NCBI GenBank assembly: GCA_910586295.1
Contig: CAJUGE010000103.1
Span: 1-50,828, forward strand
Length of the DNA stretch: 50,828 bases
Origin: an uncultured Bacilli bacterium
GTDB taxonomy: Bacteria; Bacillota_I; Bacilli_A; RF39; UBA660
Reading direction: 5' to 3'
A program made the translations under genes and the position numbers. Positions 1 to 9,263 of this stretch are shown here, piece by piece. The notes under the pieces were generated by a model. The model was not told the DNA's origin. It searched no databases and saw only the letters and a program-made list of their open reading frames with translations. How positions within the stretch are numbered: the first letter of the stretch is position 1; each line of letters begins with the position of its first letter.

Positions 1-1674
1 CATAGATTCAGACATAGTATCAGCGTACATTATTACTTTGCCGTTCGCATTACGTGCACATCTTCCGATAGTTTGAATAAGACTTCTTGTGCTTCTTAAA
101 AAACCTTGTTTGTCTGCATCCATGATTGCAATTAGGCTTACTTCTGGAATGTCTATCCCTTCTCTTAAAAGGTTTATTCCAACTACTACGTCTATTACTC
201 CTAAACGAAGGTTTCTTATTATGTTCATTCTTTCTAGTGATTTTATTTCGTTATGGAGATATGTTACTTTTATTCCAACTTCTTTTAAGTAGTTTGTTAA
301 TTCTTCTGCCATTCTTATAGTTAATGTTGTTATTAGTACCCTTTCTTGTTTGTCAATTCTTTCATTTATCTCTCCAATAAGGTCATCTATTTGTCCTTCA
401 GTCTTTCTTACTTCTATTATAGGATCTAAAAGGCCTGTAGGACGTATTATTTGTTCGATCTTTTCGTTATGAACTTTCTCTAATTCGTAGTCTCCTGGAG
501 TTGCTGATACATAGATTGCTTGATTAATTTTACTTTCAAATTCAGGAAATTGTAATGGTCGGTTGTCTAGAGCAGAAGGAAGTCTAAATCCATATTCCAC
601 TAGTGTCATTTTTCTTTGTCTATCTCCATTATACATTCCTCTTACTTGAGGTAGTGTTACATGTGATTCGTCTACTACTAGAAGGAAATCTTTTGGAAAG
701 AAATCTATTAGGGTTGTTGGAGTTTCACCTTCTTCACGGAGTGCCATGTGCCTAGAGTAGTTTTCTATTCCATGGCAAAATCCAGTTTCTCTTAGCATTT
801 CTAAATCGTACATAGTTCTTTGTTTTAGTCTTTCTTTTTCTACTATTTTACCTTCTTTGTCTAGTTTTTCAAGTTGTGTTTTTAGTTCTGCTTCTATTCT
901 ACTTATTGCAATTTTCATTTTTTCATCACTAGTTACAAAGTGTGAAGCTGGGAATATTGATACACTTTTCTTGTTGTTTACTATTACACCTGTTAATGTG
1001 TCAAATTCACTTAGTCTTTCTATTTCGTCTCCAAAGAGTTCTATTCTTATTCCGTTTTTTCTTTCGTATGCTGGTATTATTTCGATTGTATCTCCGTTTG
1101 CTCTGAATGTTCCTCTTTTAAAGTCCATGTTGTTTCTTTCATATAGCATGCTTATTAGTTTTTCTAGTATTTCGTCTCTGTCAATCATTTCTCCAACGTT
1201 TAAAGTGAGCATTTTCTTTTCATATTCTTCTTTTTCTCCTATACCATATATACAAGAGACACTTGCTACTACTATACAATCATTTCTTTTTAGTAAATTA
1301 CTTGTAGCCGCATGTCTTAATTCGTCTATTTCATCGTTTATTGACGAGTCTTTTTCTATGTATAAGTCTTTGCTTGGTACGTAGGCTTCTGGTTGATAGT
1401 AATCGTAATACGAAATAAAGTATGAGACTGCTGCTTCTGGAAATAATTCTTTGAATTCGCTATATAGTTGTCCGGCTAATGTTTTGTTGTGCGCTAGTAT
1501 TAGCGTTGGTTTATTTACTTCTTTTATTACATTAGCAATTGTGAATGTTTTTCCTGTTCCAGTTGCACCTAGTAATACTTGTTCTTTTTTTCCTTCTTTT
1601 ATTCCATTAACTAATTCTTTTATTGCTTTTGGTTGATCTCCTGAAGGTTGATAGTTTGTTATTAATTTAAACAT
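1..1674 (-). CDS. uvrB: UvrABC excinuclease subunit B (C-terminus beyond window)
   Basis: UvrB is the damage-verifying helicase-like subunit of nucleotide excision repair. It acts with UvrA and UvrC in the cytoplasm. The minus-strand translation starts MFKLITNYQPSGDQPKAI and carries the Walker A motif GATGTGKTF, the beta-hairpin region around YYDYYQPEAYVP, the Walker B-type VDESHVTLPQ, and the late helicase motifs LREGIDIPEV and QTIGRCARN. The frame is open to base 1, giving 558 residues, so roughly the last 100 residues (the UvrC-interacting tail) lie outside the window. The start ATG at 1674 is preceded by AAGGAG. It sits 11 bases after the small frameshifted gene upstream, so the two may be cotranscribed. 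Confidence 0.97.
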   Translation of the reverse strand, partial: MFKLITNYQPSGDQPKAIKELVNGIKEGKKEQVLLGATGTGKTFTIANVIKEVNKPTLILAHNKTLAGQLYSEFKELFPEAAVSYFISYYDYYQPEAYVPSKDLYIEKDSSINDEIDELRHAATSNLLKRNDCIVVASVSCIYGIGEKEEYEKKMLTLNVGEMIDRDEILEKLISMLYERNNMDFKRGTFRANGDTIEIIPAYERKNGIRIELFGDEIERLSEFDTLTGVIVNNKKSVSIFPASHFVTSDEKMKIAISRIEAELKTQLEKLDKEGKIVEKERLKQRTMYDLEMLRETGFCHGIENYSRHMALREEGETPTTLIDFFPKDFLLVVDESHVTLPQVRGMYNGDRQRKMTLVEYGFRLPSALDNRPLQFPEFESKINQAIYVSATPGDYELEKVHNEKIEQIIRPTGLLDPIIEVRKTEGQIDDLIGEINERIDKQERVLITTLTIRMAEELTNYLKEVGIKVTYLHNEIKSLERMNIIRNLRLGVIDVVVGINLLREGIDIPEVSLIAIMDADKQGFLRSTRSLIQTIGRCARNANGKVIMYADTMSESM

Positions 1675-1684
1675 GTTTTTCTCC

Positions 1685-2373
1685 TTATTTATTTTTTCTA
1701 GGTATATATACTTTTATAAATCCATCCATTTCCATCTCTTCTATTATTTTGTCATAATTTTCTAAAAATAATTCTGTATTTATTAAATGAATTCTTTCTT
1801 CTTCAAGTCTTGAGTAATCATAAATTGGTATATCAATATTTATTTCTCTTATAGTTAATATTATGTTTCTTAGTTCTTCTAAATATTTTTTGTACAATTC
1901 GTTATTTTCTAACCTTATATAAAGTGGATATACTAATCCAATAATTTTTTCAGGTTTTATTGGTATTCATCATAATAACTACTGGTTCTCCCTGTATATT
2001 TTGTATTGTTTAATAAACCTTTTAACCTACTATATTTTCCACATCTTATTGGATTTATGTCATCAATTATAATACTTATATAGTTTTTTAGAAATTTGTA
2101 AAATGCTGTTTCTCTATTATCTCTATCATGTAGTGCTACATTTTTACTAAGAGATATATAATATCTTCCATTACTACCACCTTTTCCACTTCTTTTTAAT
2201 AATTTATTACACTTTATACCTTCTTTTAAAATACTAATTAATGATTCGTCATTCATGCTAAGTGTTTCAGAATGCCCTATTTTTATTAAACTATGGTAGT
2301 ACCATTCCAAGTTTCTAATTGCTGGTGTCTCTACTTTTTCTATAAGTTTATTTATATTCAATTTTTCTTCCAT
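1685..2373 (-). pseudogene. Frameshifted unknown protein, possibly ADP-ribosyltransferase-like
   Basis: Two reading frames look like one broken gene. The first (from ATG 2373, with AAAAGGAG 11 bases upstream; the ATG at 2406 has no ribosome binding site) ends at a TAA at 1957 right after YYDEYQ. The -1 frame then continues with IKPEKIIGLVYPLYIRL and runs to 1685. Restoring one A in CAATAAAA (giving CAAATAAAA) joins the frames to a protein of about 230 residues. The motifs ILKEGIK, GGSNGRYYISLSK and DEYQ..IKPEKIIG recall ADP-ribosyltransferase-fold families, but this is inference by eye. A sequencing error or a recent pseudogene are both possible. No clear slippery heptamer precedes the stop. 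Confidence 0.6.
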
Positions 2374-2462
2374 GTCTATTTGTACTCCTTTTTTCTCTTG
2401 AACCATTGCTTATATAATATCATTTATGTATTTTTGTGTCAAACATTTTTTCGCAATTTTAA

Positions 2463-2482
2463 AACTAGTTTTTACACTAGTT
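2463..2482 (-). terminator. Rho-independent terminator after the 263-residue gene
   Basis: A 7-bp stem AACTAGT/ACTAGTT with a 6-base loop overlaps the stop codon of the upstream minus-strand gene. On the minus strand it is followed by TTTTAAAATT. It separates that gene from the frameshifted gene downstream. Confidence 0.5.
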
Positions 2483-3272
2483 AATTTATATATTCTTGTA
2501 GTCCTAAGTTTTCTAAATCTTTGTTTTCTATTATTCCAACATTTTTTGCATATTTCACACATTTTGATATAAATTCTTTATCGTTTGTGGCTATTACTTT
2601 TTTTGCAAGTTCATTTAATTTTAAATCTTCTTTTACTGCACATACTAATTCAACTATATAGTAATCGTCTCTTACTTCAATAAAGTAATCTTCTATTGTC
2701 GTAAAGTCTTTATTTTTTCTATTGTAGTTAAATGCTAATCTCCACAAGGCTTCTCTTTTATCTTTTTTTATTCCAACTTTTACTAATTCTTCAAATTCTT
2801 TTTGTTCAAGTACTGGTGGGAATGGAGCATATATGTATTTTGTAATAAATTCTAAAAGTTCTTCATCATTCATAGCACTTGCATATTTGCTTACTAATTC
2901 ATTTTGAGTCATTAATTCAAATAATGTTTTATATAATTTTCCTCCATCTTTTGTTTTTTCTTTTTCTTTAAGTAAACTATTATACTGTTTACTAAACTTT
3001 TCTTCTATTTTTGGCTCTAAATCGCTTTTTTCAAGTGCTTCTTTTAGTTTATTTGCTAATCTTTCTGCTTGTTCTTTTCTTTTAATTTCTATTTCATCGA
3101 TTTCGTTTGGTATTGTTTTTATAATGTTTTCTACTTCTTTTATTAGTTCTTTTATTTTTTCTTCTTCATTTTTATCATATTTTTTTGTATCTATAAGTTT
3201 TAATTCTTCTAATAATTTTGTAGCATTTATAAATTTATTTATGTATTTATACATTAAATTTACTAAGTCCAT
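2481..3272 (-). CDS. Uncharacterised charged helical protein, 263 aa
   Basis: I do not recognise this family. The protein is soluble, rich in Lys and Glu, and predicted helical throughout. It has a coiled-coil-like stretch around residues 35-105 (repeated KIKELIKEVENII and AERLANKLKEALEK patterns). There is no signal peptide, membrane segment or obvious catalytic motif. The C-terminal half (about 120-263) is more globular, with aromatic patches such as YAPFPPV and DDYYIVELVCA. It lies 19 bases after the Mbeg1-like hydrolase gene on the same strand, so the two probably share an operon that ends at the terminator overlapping its stop. Confidence 0.75.
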   Translation of the reverse strand: MDLVNLMYKYINKFINATKLLEELKLIDTKKYDKNEEEKIKELIKEVENIIKTIPNEIDEIEIKRKEQAERLANKLKEALEKSDLEPKIEEKFSKQYNSLLKEKEKTKDGGKLYKTLFELMTQNELVSKYASAMNDEELLEFITKYIYAPFPPVLEQKEFEELVKVGIKKDKREALWRLAFNYNRKNKDFTTIEDYFIEVRDDYYIVELVCAVKEDLKLNELAKKVIATNDKEFISKCVKYAKNVGIIENKDLENLGLQEYIN

Positions 3273-3291
3273 ATTATTTTTCCTCTTTCTT

Positions 3292-4350
3292 TTATTTTTC
3301 TCTTTGTAGGTTGTATGTGTAGAATATTAATTCTATTATTAGTTTTTTTGTTTCTTTGTCTAATTTTATAAATTTGTGTGATATTTTAATTAGATTTTTT
3401 ACTTTTGTTAATTTCATTGTGTCACTTATGTTTTCATCTTCTAGTATTTTGAATAATTTGTTTGTTCCGTTTAGTAATTGTTCATCTTTGTGTGAGTTTA
3501 TAAATTTTAGTATGTTTTTTTCTATGGTTTTACTTTTTTCTGATAGTTCACTTTTCTCAATACTTGTTTCGTTTGTTTGCCATGTATATAAGTCATGTGC
3601 TAGAATTCCTTTTTTCTTTGATTTGATTACTTTATAATTGTCGTTGTGTAATAGTACTCCTACTATGCTATAGTTCGGTACTATGTGTATATATTTTTTC
3701 TTTATTGTTTTGTATTTTATCGTTTTGTATTCTTTTGTTCTTAGTCCTGGTCCATCATTGTTGTATATTTTTTGTATTTTGAATCTTTTATAAAATGGAG
3801 TAAACATTCCTGCGATTAGTGCAAGATTTCCTCCTTTTGAGTGTCCACATATTATTACTTTTGGACCAGTTATTTTGATGTTCTTTTTTACATATTTTAT
3901 TGCTTCTATATGTGATGGTATTGGAAATGTGCTCGCGATGAATAAATCTTCTTTCCATCCACTTATTAGTTCGTCTGTTCCTTCAAATGCTATTACTTTT
4001 AGTTTTTTGGATATATTGAATGTTATTACTCCAAATTGCATTTCTTTATTGCTTAAGTATTCATAGTTTGATAATATTACGTTTCCATATCTTTTGGTAT
4101 ATATTACTAGTTCTAATAGTTTGTATGCTCGCTTTTGCGCGATTCCTGTATGTGCAACTTTTTTGTATGAGTTCGTTTTTAGATAATACTTTCCTATTTC
4201 TTTTATGGTATGCGTGTTTTCTTTTACTTTTGTTTTTCCATAGTCTAGGTATGTCAATAAACTAAATACTAAATTGTCTAAGTCGTTAAATTCTAGTTCT
4301 TCGTATGTGTATTTTCCATATTTTTTTACGTAATCATATATATTTGTCAT
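3292..4350 (-). CDS. Mbeg1-like (DUF2974) alpha/beta-hydrolase
   Basis: This is a likely serine hydrolase of the lipase-fold Mbeg1/DUF2974 family. The nucleophile elbow is visible as VIICGHSKGGNLAL near residue 165, with GHSKG matching GxSxG. Upstream is the family-typical KVIAFEGTDELISGWKEDLFIA stretch (shown here only as landmark residues FEGTD and GWKED), and after it NNDGPG and an HIVPNYSIVG block. The substrate is unknown. No signal peptide is present, so it is likely cytoplasmic. It starts at an ATG overlapping the stop of the CmpB-like membrane gene (ATGA), which indicates translational coupling. Length about 350 residues is normal for the family. Confidence 0.85.
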   Translation of the reverse strand: MTNIYDYVKKYGKYTYEELEFNDLDNLVFSLLTYLDYGKTKVKENTHTIKEIGKYYLKTNSYKKVAHTGIAQKRAYKLLELVIYTKRYGNVILSNYEYLSNKEMQFGVITFNISKKLKVIAFEGTDELISGWKEDLFIASTFPIPSHIEAIKYVKKNIKITGPKVIICGHSKGGNLALIAGMFTPFYKRFKIQKIYNNDGPGLRTKEYKTIKYKTIKKKYIHIVPNYSIVGVLLHNDNYKVIKSKKKGILAHDLYTWQTNETSIEKSELSEKSKTIEKNILKFINSHKDEQLLNGTNKLFKILEDENISDTMKLTKVKNLIKISHKFIKLDKETKKLIIELIFYTYNLQREK

Positions 4351-5003
4351 TTTTGTTTCTCTTTTCTTTTTACTAATAAATTTGGATATGCAGTTTTTAT
4401 ATGTCTATATAGTATGTTATTGTTGTTTAACCATTCTTTAATTTTTTCTTTGATTTTTTCTGTGTTATCTGTCTGTTGCTTCTTTATTTCACTTTTGATT
4501 TTGCTCATTATTTTGAATGATACGATATTGTCTATAATGTACAGTATTAGTAATATTATCGCTAAGTTTACGCTGATGGTTGAATCTAGTTTGTCAACTA
4601 TTTTTATTACTATTGGATGTATTATGTATATTATGGTTGTTCCTAGTATTCCAAATGGAACCATTGTTTCTAGGCATATTCTTCCATTTATGTTATATTT
4701 TCTTTTTGAGTAGTCCCACCATCTTGCTTTGAAGAGTTTTTCCATAATGTATGATGTAAAGTATTCTAATATTGAACATATTAGTATCGATTTTAAAAAT
4801 ACTGATAGTATGTCTTTTGTGTTTCTTCCGATTAGTATTATTATTCCTAGTACTCCATATCCATATATTGGACATATTGGTCCGATTAGAAATCCTCGGT
4901 TTATAAACTTCTTCTTTTCAAATATTTTACATGTTACTTCCATTATCCATCCCGCGAATGAATAGATTATGAAGTATAAAAAATATTTTGTTATTACTTC
5001 CAT
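4347..5003 (-). CDS. CmpB-like putative ABC-transporter type IV membrane protein
   Basis: This multi-pass membrane protein resembles the family annotated as putative ABC-transporter type IV (CmpB). Typical landmarks are FAGWIMEV near the N-terminus, GFLIGPICPIYGYG in the second segment, and ARWWDYS near residue 93. About five hydrophobic segments are visible. The C-terminal 60 residues are polar and basic. The transport function is a family annotation and has not been shown. It is the first gene of the leftward operon with the Mbeg1-like hydrolase (4-bp overlap). About 230 bases of AT-rich sequence separate it from the divergent 962-residue gene. Confidence 0.85.
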   Translation of the reverse strand: MEVITKYFLYFIIYSFAGWIMEVTCKIFEKKKFINRGFLIGPICPIYGYGVLGIIILIGRNTKDILSVFLKSILICSILEYFTSYIMEKLFKARWWDYSKRKYNINGRICLETMVPFGILGTTIIYIIHPIVIKIVDKLDSTISVNLAIILLILYIIDNIVSFKIMSKIKSEIKKQQTDNTEKIKEKIKEWLNNNNILYRHIKTAYPNLLVKRKEKQK

Positions 5004-5247
5004 CTTTTACCTTTCTATAGCCTTTTATGGCTTCTATTTCTTTTTGATACTTTATTTTGTTGCATTTGTAGAAAAATAAATACCACTTTATTTAATATAT
5101 ATATTATATCAAAAAGTACAAAAATACAATAGGTTTTCAAGTTTTGTTTCTTTTTTATTTAGATATATGAATTAATCTCAAATTATAGATTTTATGATAA
5201 TTTTGTAATATAATATCAACTATTAATTTAAGAAGGTGACTATGTTA

Positions 5248-8136
5248 ATGAGTATATTTGATAAATTTAGAAGTCTTTTAAAAAAAGAGGTATCATCACA
5301 TGAAATTATTTCTTTTAATCAATTAGTTTCTATTCCATCAAGAGAGTATTTTAGAGAAAATAAAGAAATTCTTATTCAGATTGATACTTTTAAGGATGAA
5401 TATAAAAAGTTGTTATCTCAGTTTAAGTATTTGACAAGTTTTGATTTTAATTCTAAGATTCTAACTAATAATATTAATACAAATACCGAGTTACTTTTAA
5501 ATATTTTTATGACTTTTGATGAAGTAAAGCATTATACTGTTAATGATAAAATTAAATATTTGATTAATATTAAAAAACTTGATTTGTATGGAAATGCAAT
5601 TTCTAATTTAGAAATTGAGGTAATTGCTAGGCTTATTGCTTTGAATGAGTTATTTAATGAAAGAATGACGTTTATTTCCCACAACAAAAGGAATGCTTTA
5701 GTAAATGAAATGAATAATTTGTCTGGTACTATGCTTCTTATTTCAAACAAGAAATTAGCTATCGAATTGGAGAAAAAACGCTACTTAGAGACTGCTTTTT
5801 ATATGGTGAAAAAGATTGTTAAGTTTGATGAGGAAAAAGAGTTAGTTTCTAAAAAGAGAACTTTTCTTCTTAATTTGGTAAGAATTTTATTTCCTGAAAG
5901 TAATTTTCAAATTCGTGAGAATAGTGAACATATTTTTATCGATATGGCTTACTTAGAAATGATGATTGAGACATACGTTTTTAATCATAAAAATGAAGCA
6001 GATATTTTGAAAAGACAACTAAATGTTATCAGCGATAGCGAAATGTCTTATAAGGATAAAGACAAAATTCTTTCTTCATTAAGATTGTTAGAATATAAGT
6101 TTCTTGCTTTTTATATGTATGGTAGAGAATATATTGCAATTGAAGATTTGATGCAACTATATTTAATAAAGTTTAATGTTCTTGTATTGTGTGAAAATGG
6201 TATTTGTGAAACTTTTGTTGATGCTAATACTAATGATATTGAGTTTGATTGTTACAAAGGTATTGTTGAAAGAGAAATTGAATGTTTTATTAAGGGTCAA
6301 GATGAAATAATTGATCCTAAAATCATTAAAGTGATTATAAATATTTTAAAAAATGGAGAGCAAACTTTGGATGCTGAAAAAATATTAAATAGTAAATATT
6401 TATTGAATGTTTTATTGTCTATGAGTCAAAAAAAGGATTTGATTAATTTATTAAAAAACTTTAAAGTCAAGAAAGAAAAAAATGACTATTTTGATTTTTG
6501 TGAGGAAATATTTGAGTGGGAAGAGGAAATACCTTTAGAGACAATTTATCGATTGATGTTATCTCAAAATATTGGTTATGATGCAGAACTATATAAATGT
6601 CTACAGTCTGATATTTATCCAAATAAAGATTATTATTTTTTACCAGTTGGTTTAAAGGGTATTAACTATTGTACAGAAATTGCAGTGGAACAACATGTAT
6701 TACATACAGCAGCATTTTTAGTTATTCAAAAAATGAGAAAATTAGTTGATAGTAAATATGTTGTTTGTCCTTCTACTCTAGTTTATATAAAAAATGGGGC
6801 TGACTTTTTTAAAAATACTAATATTAAAATATTATTTTATGAAGGTTTAGAAATTAGTCCTCATGATATTAAAGATATAAATGTAATTGAAAGAGATAAA
6901 AACAAAATAACTATTTATAACCACGAAACTAATGAATTAGTAACGTCTGATTTAAACTGTTATATTAATGGAAAATGGGAAGCATTTTGCGCTGCTGGGT
7001 TATTTACACATATTCTAAATCGAAACTTTTTCATTGAAGAATATAATGCTGATTCACCATTTGATTTATCATTATATAAAGGTAAAAATGCTATCAAAGC
7101 AAGAAGAAATAATGAAACGAAGATTTTTTCTCGTGCTTATGTTGATATTTCTACAAAGTTTGGAGATTTTTGTTTACACATAGAAGAAAAAACAAAAAAT
7201 CAATATGGCTCATATATTTTATTATCATTATACCATGGCCATCATGACGTGATTATTGATGATTTATATAATGATTTTAATTGGCCTAAATACGGTATTT
7301 TTAGAACAAAATATATGAAAAAAAATGATTTTTATCAGTGGATGTTAGGATATGTTGATACTGTATGGAGTCATCCTTTTAGAAATATTTGGTCTTATGG
7401 TGGAACAAAATCTAAAGATAATAAGTGTAAGGCACCAATTTATAGTTTTAGTGAATTTCAAGGGAATGGTAATAGAGGTACAATATTTATTGACGGTAGT
7501 TTGAAATTGAAAGATAATCTAGAGTATATTCCGGATATGTTTGACAATTTAAAGGTTAATGAATATGAGAATAGTTTGTATAATTCTAAAGCCTATTTTG
7601 GTACACCATCCAAACATATTGCAGTTTTAAAATATTTAGATAGTAATTTTATTGAAATAATTTATAAGCAAAAAAATAAACAGTTAGGTATTTTCGAAGA
7701 AAAATCATCTATAAATATAGAATCATTATCAAATGAGGAGTTTACATATGATGATTTTGAAAAAATAATATGTGCCTTAGATACAATGCCTATTGATAGT
7801 TGTTTAAAAAAATTTGTAATATGTGAATTACAAACATATATTTCTATTCATTATTCTAAAAATAGTAATTTTTTTATTAGAAATGGCTCGAATGTTGAAG
7901 AATTTCCTATTAAACTTGCAGATTTTTTAAAACAGGAGAATTTTGCTACATTATTAGATTTGCTAAATTCTACTGATGCTAATGAATTTGTTGAAATTCT
8001 AATTGAAGATATTACTAACTTTTTTCATATTAGCATCAATGATTTATTAGGAAATCCTCCAATAGAGAAAAATAAAGGACAAAAAATGGCCGAGACTATG
8101 AAAAGAATACTTTTGAGTAAAAAGCATGATTGTTAA
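5248..8136 (+). CDS. Large protein of unknown function, 962 aa
   Basis: I do not recognise this protein. The chosen start is ATG 5248 (MSIFDKFRSLLKKE), because AAGAAGGTG lies 8 bases upstream; a GTG at 5236 and an ATG at 5242 overlap that site. The N-terminal 450 residues look like an all-helical array. The middle (about 470-800) is mixed and rich in aromatics, with a His cluster LYHGHHDVIIDD near residue 670 and SHPFRNIWSYGG near 710. No signal peptide, transmembrane segment or Walker motif was seen. It is the only plus-strand chromosomal gene left of the prophage, is monocistronic, and is closed by the strong terminator at 8226. Its size and isolation would fit a defence or surface-sensing role, but that is speculation. 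Confidence 0.85.
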   Translation: MSIFDKFRSLLKKEVSSHEIISFNQLVSIPSREYFRENKEILIQIDTFKDEYKKLLSQFKYLTSFDFNSKILTNNINTNTELLLNIFMTFDEVKHYTVNDKIKYLINIKKLDLYGNAISNLEIEVIARLIALNELFNERMTFISHNKRNALVNEMNNLSGTMLLISNKKLAIELEKKRYLETAFYMVKKIVKFDEEKELVSKKRTFLLNLVRILFPESNFQIRENSEHIFIDMAYLEMMIETYVFNHKNEADILKRQLNVISDSEMSYKDKDKILSSLRLLEYKFLAFYMYGREYIAIEDLMQLYLIKFNVLVLCENGICETFVDANTNDIEFDCYKGIVEREIECFIKGQDEIIDPKIIKVIINILKNGEQTLDAEKILNSKYLLNVLLSMSQKKDLINLLKNFKVKKEKNDYFDFCEEIFEWEEEIPLETIYRLMLSQNIGYDAELYKCLQSDIYPNKDYYFLPVGLKGINYCTEIAVEQHVLHTAAFLVIQKMRKLVDSKYVVCPSTLVYIKNGADFFKNTNIKILFYEGLEISPHDIKDINVIERDKNKITIYNHETNELVTSDLNCYINGKWEAFCAAGLFTHILNRNFFIEEYNADSPFDLSLYKGKNAIKARRNNETKIFSRAYVDISTKFGDFCLHIEEKTKNQYGSYILLSLYHGHHDVIIDDLYNDFNWPKYGIFRTKYMKKNDFYQWMLGYVDTVWSHPFRNIWSYGGTKSKDNKCKAPIYSFSEFQGNGNRGTIFIDGSLKLKDNLEYIPDMFDNLKVNEYENSLYNSKAYFGTPSKHIAVLKYLDSNFIEIIYKQKNKQLGIFEEKSSINIESLSNEEFTYDDFEKIICALDTMPIDSCLKKFVICELQTYISIHYSKNSNFFIRNGSNVEEFPIKLADFLKQENFATLLDLLNSTDANEFVEILIEDITNFFHISINDLLGNPPIEKNKGQKMAETMKRILLSKKHDC

Positions 8137-8225
8137 GATATAACTTTAAAGAATTTATTTACTCTATTGTAAATTTGTTAAAACTTATTTTACTCTAGGA
8201 ACATGCTAGTCTATTCGTTATTTAA

Positions 8226-8266
8226 AGGGGCTGTAATGAAATAACTTCATTACAGCCCCTAAATTT
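8226..8266. terminator. Strong bidirectional terminator, host side of attL
   Basis: A perfect 15-bp stem (left arm 8226-8240 AGGGGCTGTAATGAA, right arm 8246-8260) with loop ATAAC is followed by AAATTTT. It ends the 962-residue gene in the plus direction. In the minus direction it probably served the tRNA-Gln before the prophage inserted, since it sits only 5 bases outside the attL core. Confidence 0.9.
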
Positions 8267-8270
8267 TACT

Positions 8271-8286
8271 TGGTTGCCCTACTAGG
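8271..8286. repeat. attL core (16 bp)
   Basis: TGGTTGCCCTACTAGG is identical to 47843-47858, where it forms the 3' T-stem, acceptor stem, discriminator and CCA of tRNA-Gln on the minus strand. Similarity stops on both sides of the 16 bases. Confidence 0.92.
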
Positions 8287-8381
8287 TTGTAAAATCAATC
8301 TATTAAGTTTCCTAAACAACAATATTTACAGTAAATATTGTATATCATTCCACACCAAAACACAACAAAATTTTATAAAAA

Positions 8382-8399
8382 TGTGTTTGGAGTGTGTTT
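8382..8399 (+). repeat. Candidate integrase arm-type sites, left end
   Basis: Two direct copies of TGTGTTT (8382-8388 and 8393-8399) are spaced 11 bases apart. They resemble the tandem TGTGGTT repeats beside attR in the same orientation. Their position inside the element about 100 bp from attL fits arm-type integrase or excisionase sites. Confidence 0.4.
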
Positions 8400-8403
8400 G
8401 AAA

Positions 8404-8889
8404 ATGACTTGTAAATACTATAAAATAAGAAAGAAAAATAATAAAAAAGAAAAGAGAATTTATTACTACTGTAGTTATCAAAGAAAAGAAATAAATTATA
8501 TTATCTGTAAGGGATGTCCTTATAAAGAATATAAATCAAATAATAATCAAATAAAGAAACGTACATATAAACTTACTAAGGCTGAAAAGAATAGATTTAG
8601 TATACTTTATAATCAATTGGATAAATGCTGTATATGTGGTAATCCTAGTGTAGAATTGAATGAAGTATATGAAGGTGCATATAGACAGTTATCTATTGAA
8701 TACGGAATGGTAATACCTTTATGTAATTTGCATCACAAGCAATTTCATAATAATAGACTATTTGCGCTATACTATAAAGCTTTATTTCAAAAAGAGTTTG
8801 AGAAAACTAACTCTCATGAAGAATTTATAAAGATATTTAAAAAGAACTATATTTATCTTTATGAAAAAGAAAGAATGAGGGGAGGTTAA
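8404..8889 (+). CDS. Degenerate HNH-like, Cys-rich phage protein
   Basis: The C-terminal half shows a zinc-binding pattern seen in phage HNH proteins: CCICGNPSVEL, then RQLSIEYGMVIPLCNLHHKQFHNN. The usual His-His doublet after VEL is replaced by NE (VELNEVYEG), so the metal-binding catalytic His is missing and nuclease activity is doubtful. An extra N-terminal Cys cluster (MTCKYY, YYCSYQ, CKGCPY) suggests a second zinc site. ATG 8404 is chosen because GGAG lies upstream and the longer frame opens only with a TTG at 8338. It is the first gene inside attL, on the plus strand, and is followed 3 bases later by a small gene with a strong ribosome binding site. It may be a lysogenic-conversion gene. 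Confidence 0.65.
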   Translation: MTCKYYKIRKKNNKKEKRIYYYCSYQRKEINYIICKGCPYKEYKSNNNQIKKRTYKLTKAEKNRFSILYNQLDKCCICGNPSVELNEVYEGAYRQLSIEYGMVIPLCNLHHKQFHNNRLFALYYKALFQKEFEKTNSHEEFIKIFKKNYIYLYEKERMRGG

Positions 8890-8892
8890 GGA

Positions 8893-9171
8893 ATGAAAGT
8901 TAAATATAGTTCAGATTTATTGTTAAAAGATTTGAGAAAAGAAGATTTAGATGACATCTTAAGCTTTTGTAGAAAATCTAATTTTAAATTACACTTTGGT
9001 AAAGATTATTTACATGTTAATACAGACAATACTATATACTTTATTGGTATTGTAAAATTTGATGATAAGCTTTATTATTCGATTAATCAGTTATCACAAT
9101 ATGAAGATTTAACAATAAAAGATTTATTGTCTAAAATCAAATCTATTGACAAATCTACAATTTTGCTTTAG
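8893..9171 (+). CDS. Unknown small phage protein, 92 aa
   Basis: The protein is not recognised. It is a soluble mixed alpha/beta polypeptide, with KLHFGKDYLHVNTDNTIYF as a likely beta-rich centre and the C-terminal helix TIKDLLSKIKSI. GGAGG at 8881-8885 is placed ideally for ATG 8893, and the gene follows the HNH-like gene by 3 bases, so the pair forms a plus-strand operon against the direction of the late genes. This is the usual location for accessory cargo at the end of a prophage. An AT-rich palindrome (9180-9202) follows. Confidence 0.7.
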   Translation: MKVKYSSDLLLKDLRKEDLDDILSFCRKSNFKLHFGKDYLHVNTDNTIYFIGIVKFDDKLYYSINQLSQYEDLTIKDLLSKIKSIDKSTILL

Positions 9172-9219
9172 AATATATTCTACAAATTTTTAAAATTTGT
9201 AGCTATAGAAAGACACAAA

Positions 9220-9263
9220 AAAACAAGGCAAGCGTGCACTTAGAGCATACTTACCTCTTTTTT
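9220..9263. terminator. Terminator of the late operon (bidirectional)
   Basis: The stem AGGCAAGCGTGC (9226-9237) pairs with GCATACTTACCT (9245-9256), with two G-U pairs and one mismatch; the loop has 7 bases. On the minus strand it follows the endolysin stop and is followed by TTGTTTTTTTG. On the plus strand it is followed by CTCTTTTTTT. It can therefore close both converging operons. Confidence 0.8.

Noticed and set aside
857..1636. Plus-strand reading frames of up to 175 codons inside the uvrB region
   Set aside because: The minus strand here encodes clear UvrB motifs without a break, and the plus frames have no ribosome binding sites or protein-like composition.
4347..5003. Genetic code 4 (TGA as Trp), since the genome is very AT-rich
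   Set aside because: Several genes end in TGA within ATGA overlaps (4347, 13210, 38169) at sensible protein ends, and Trp is encoded by TGG.
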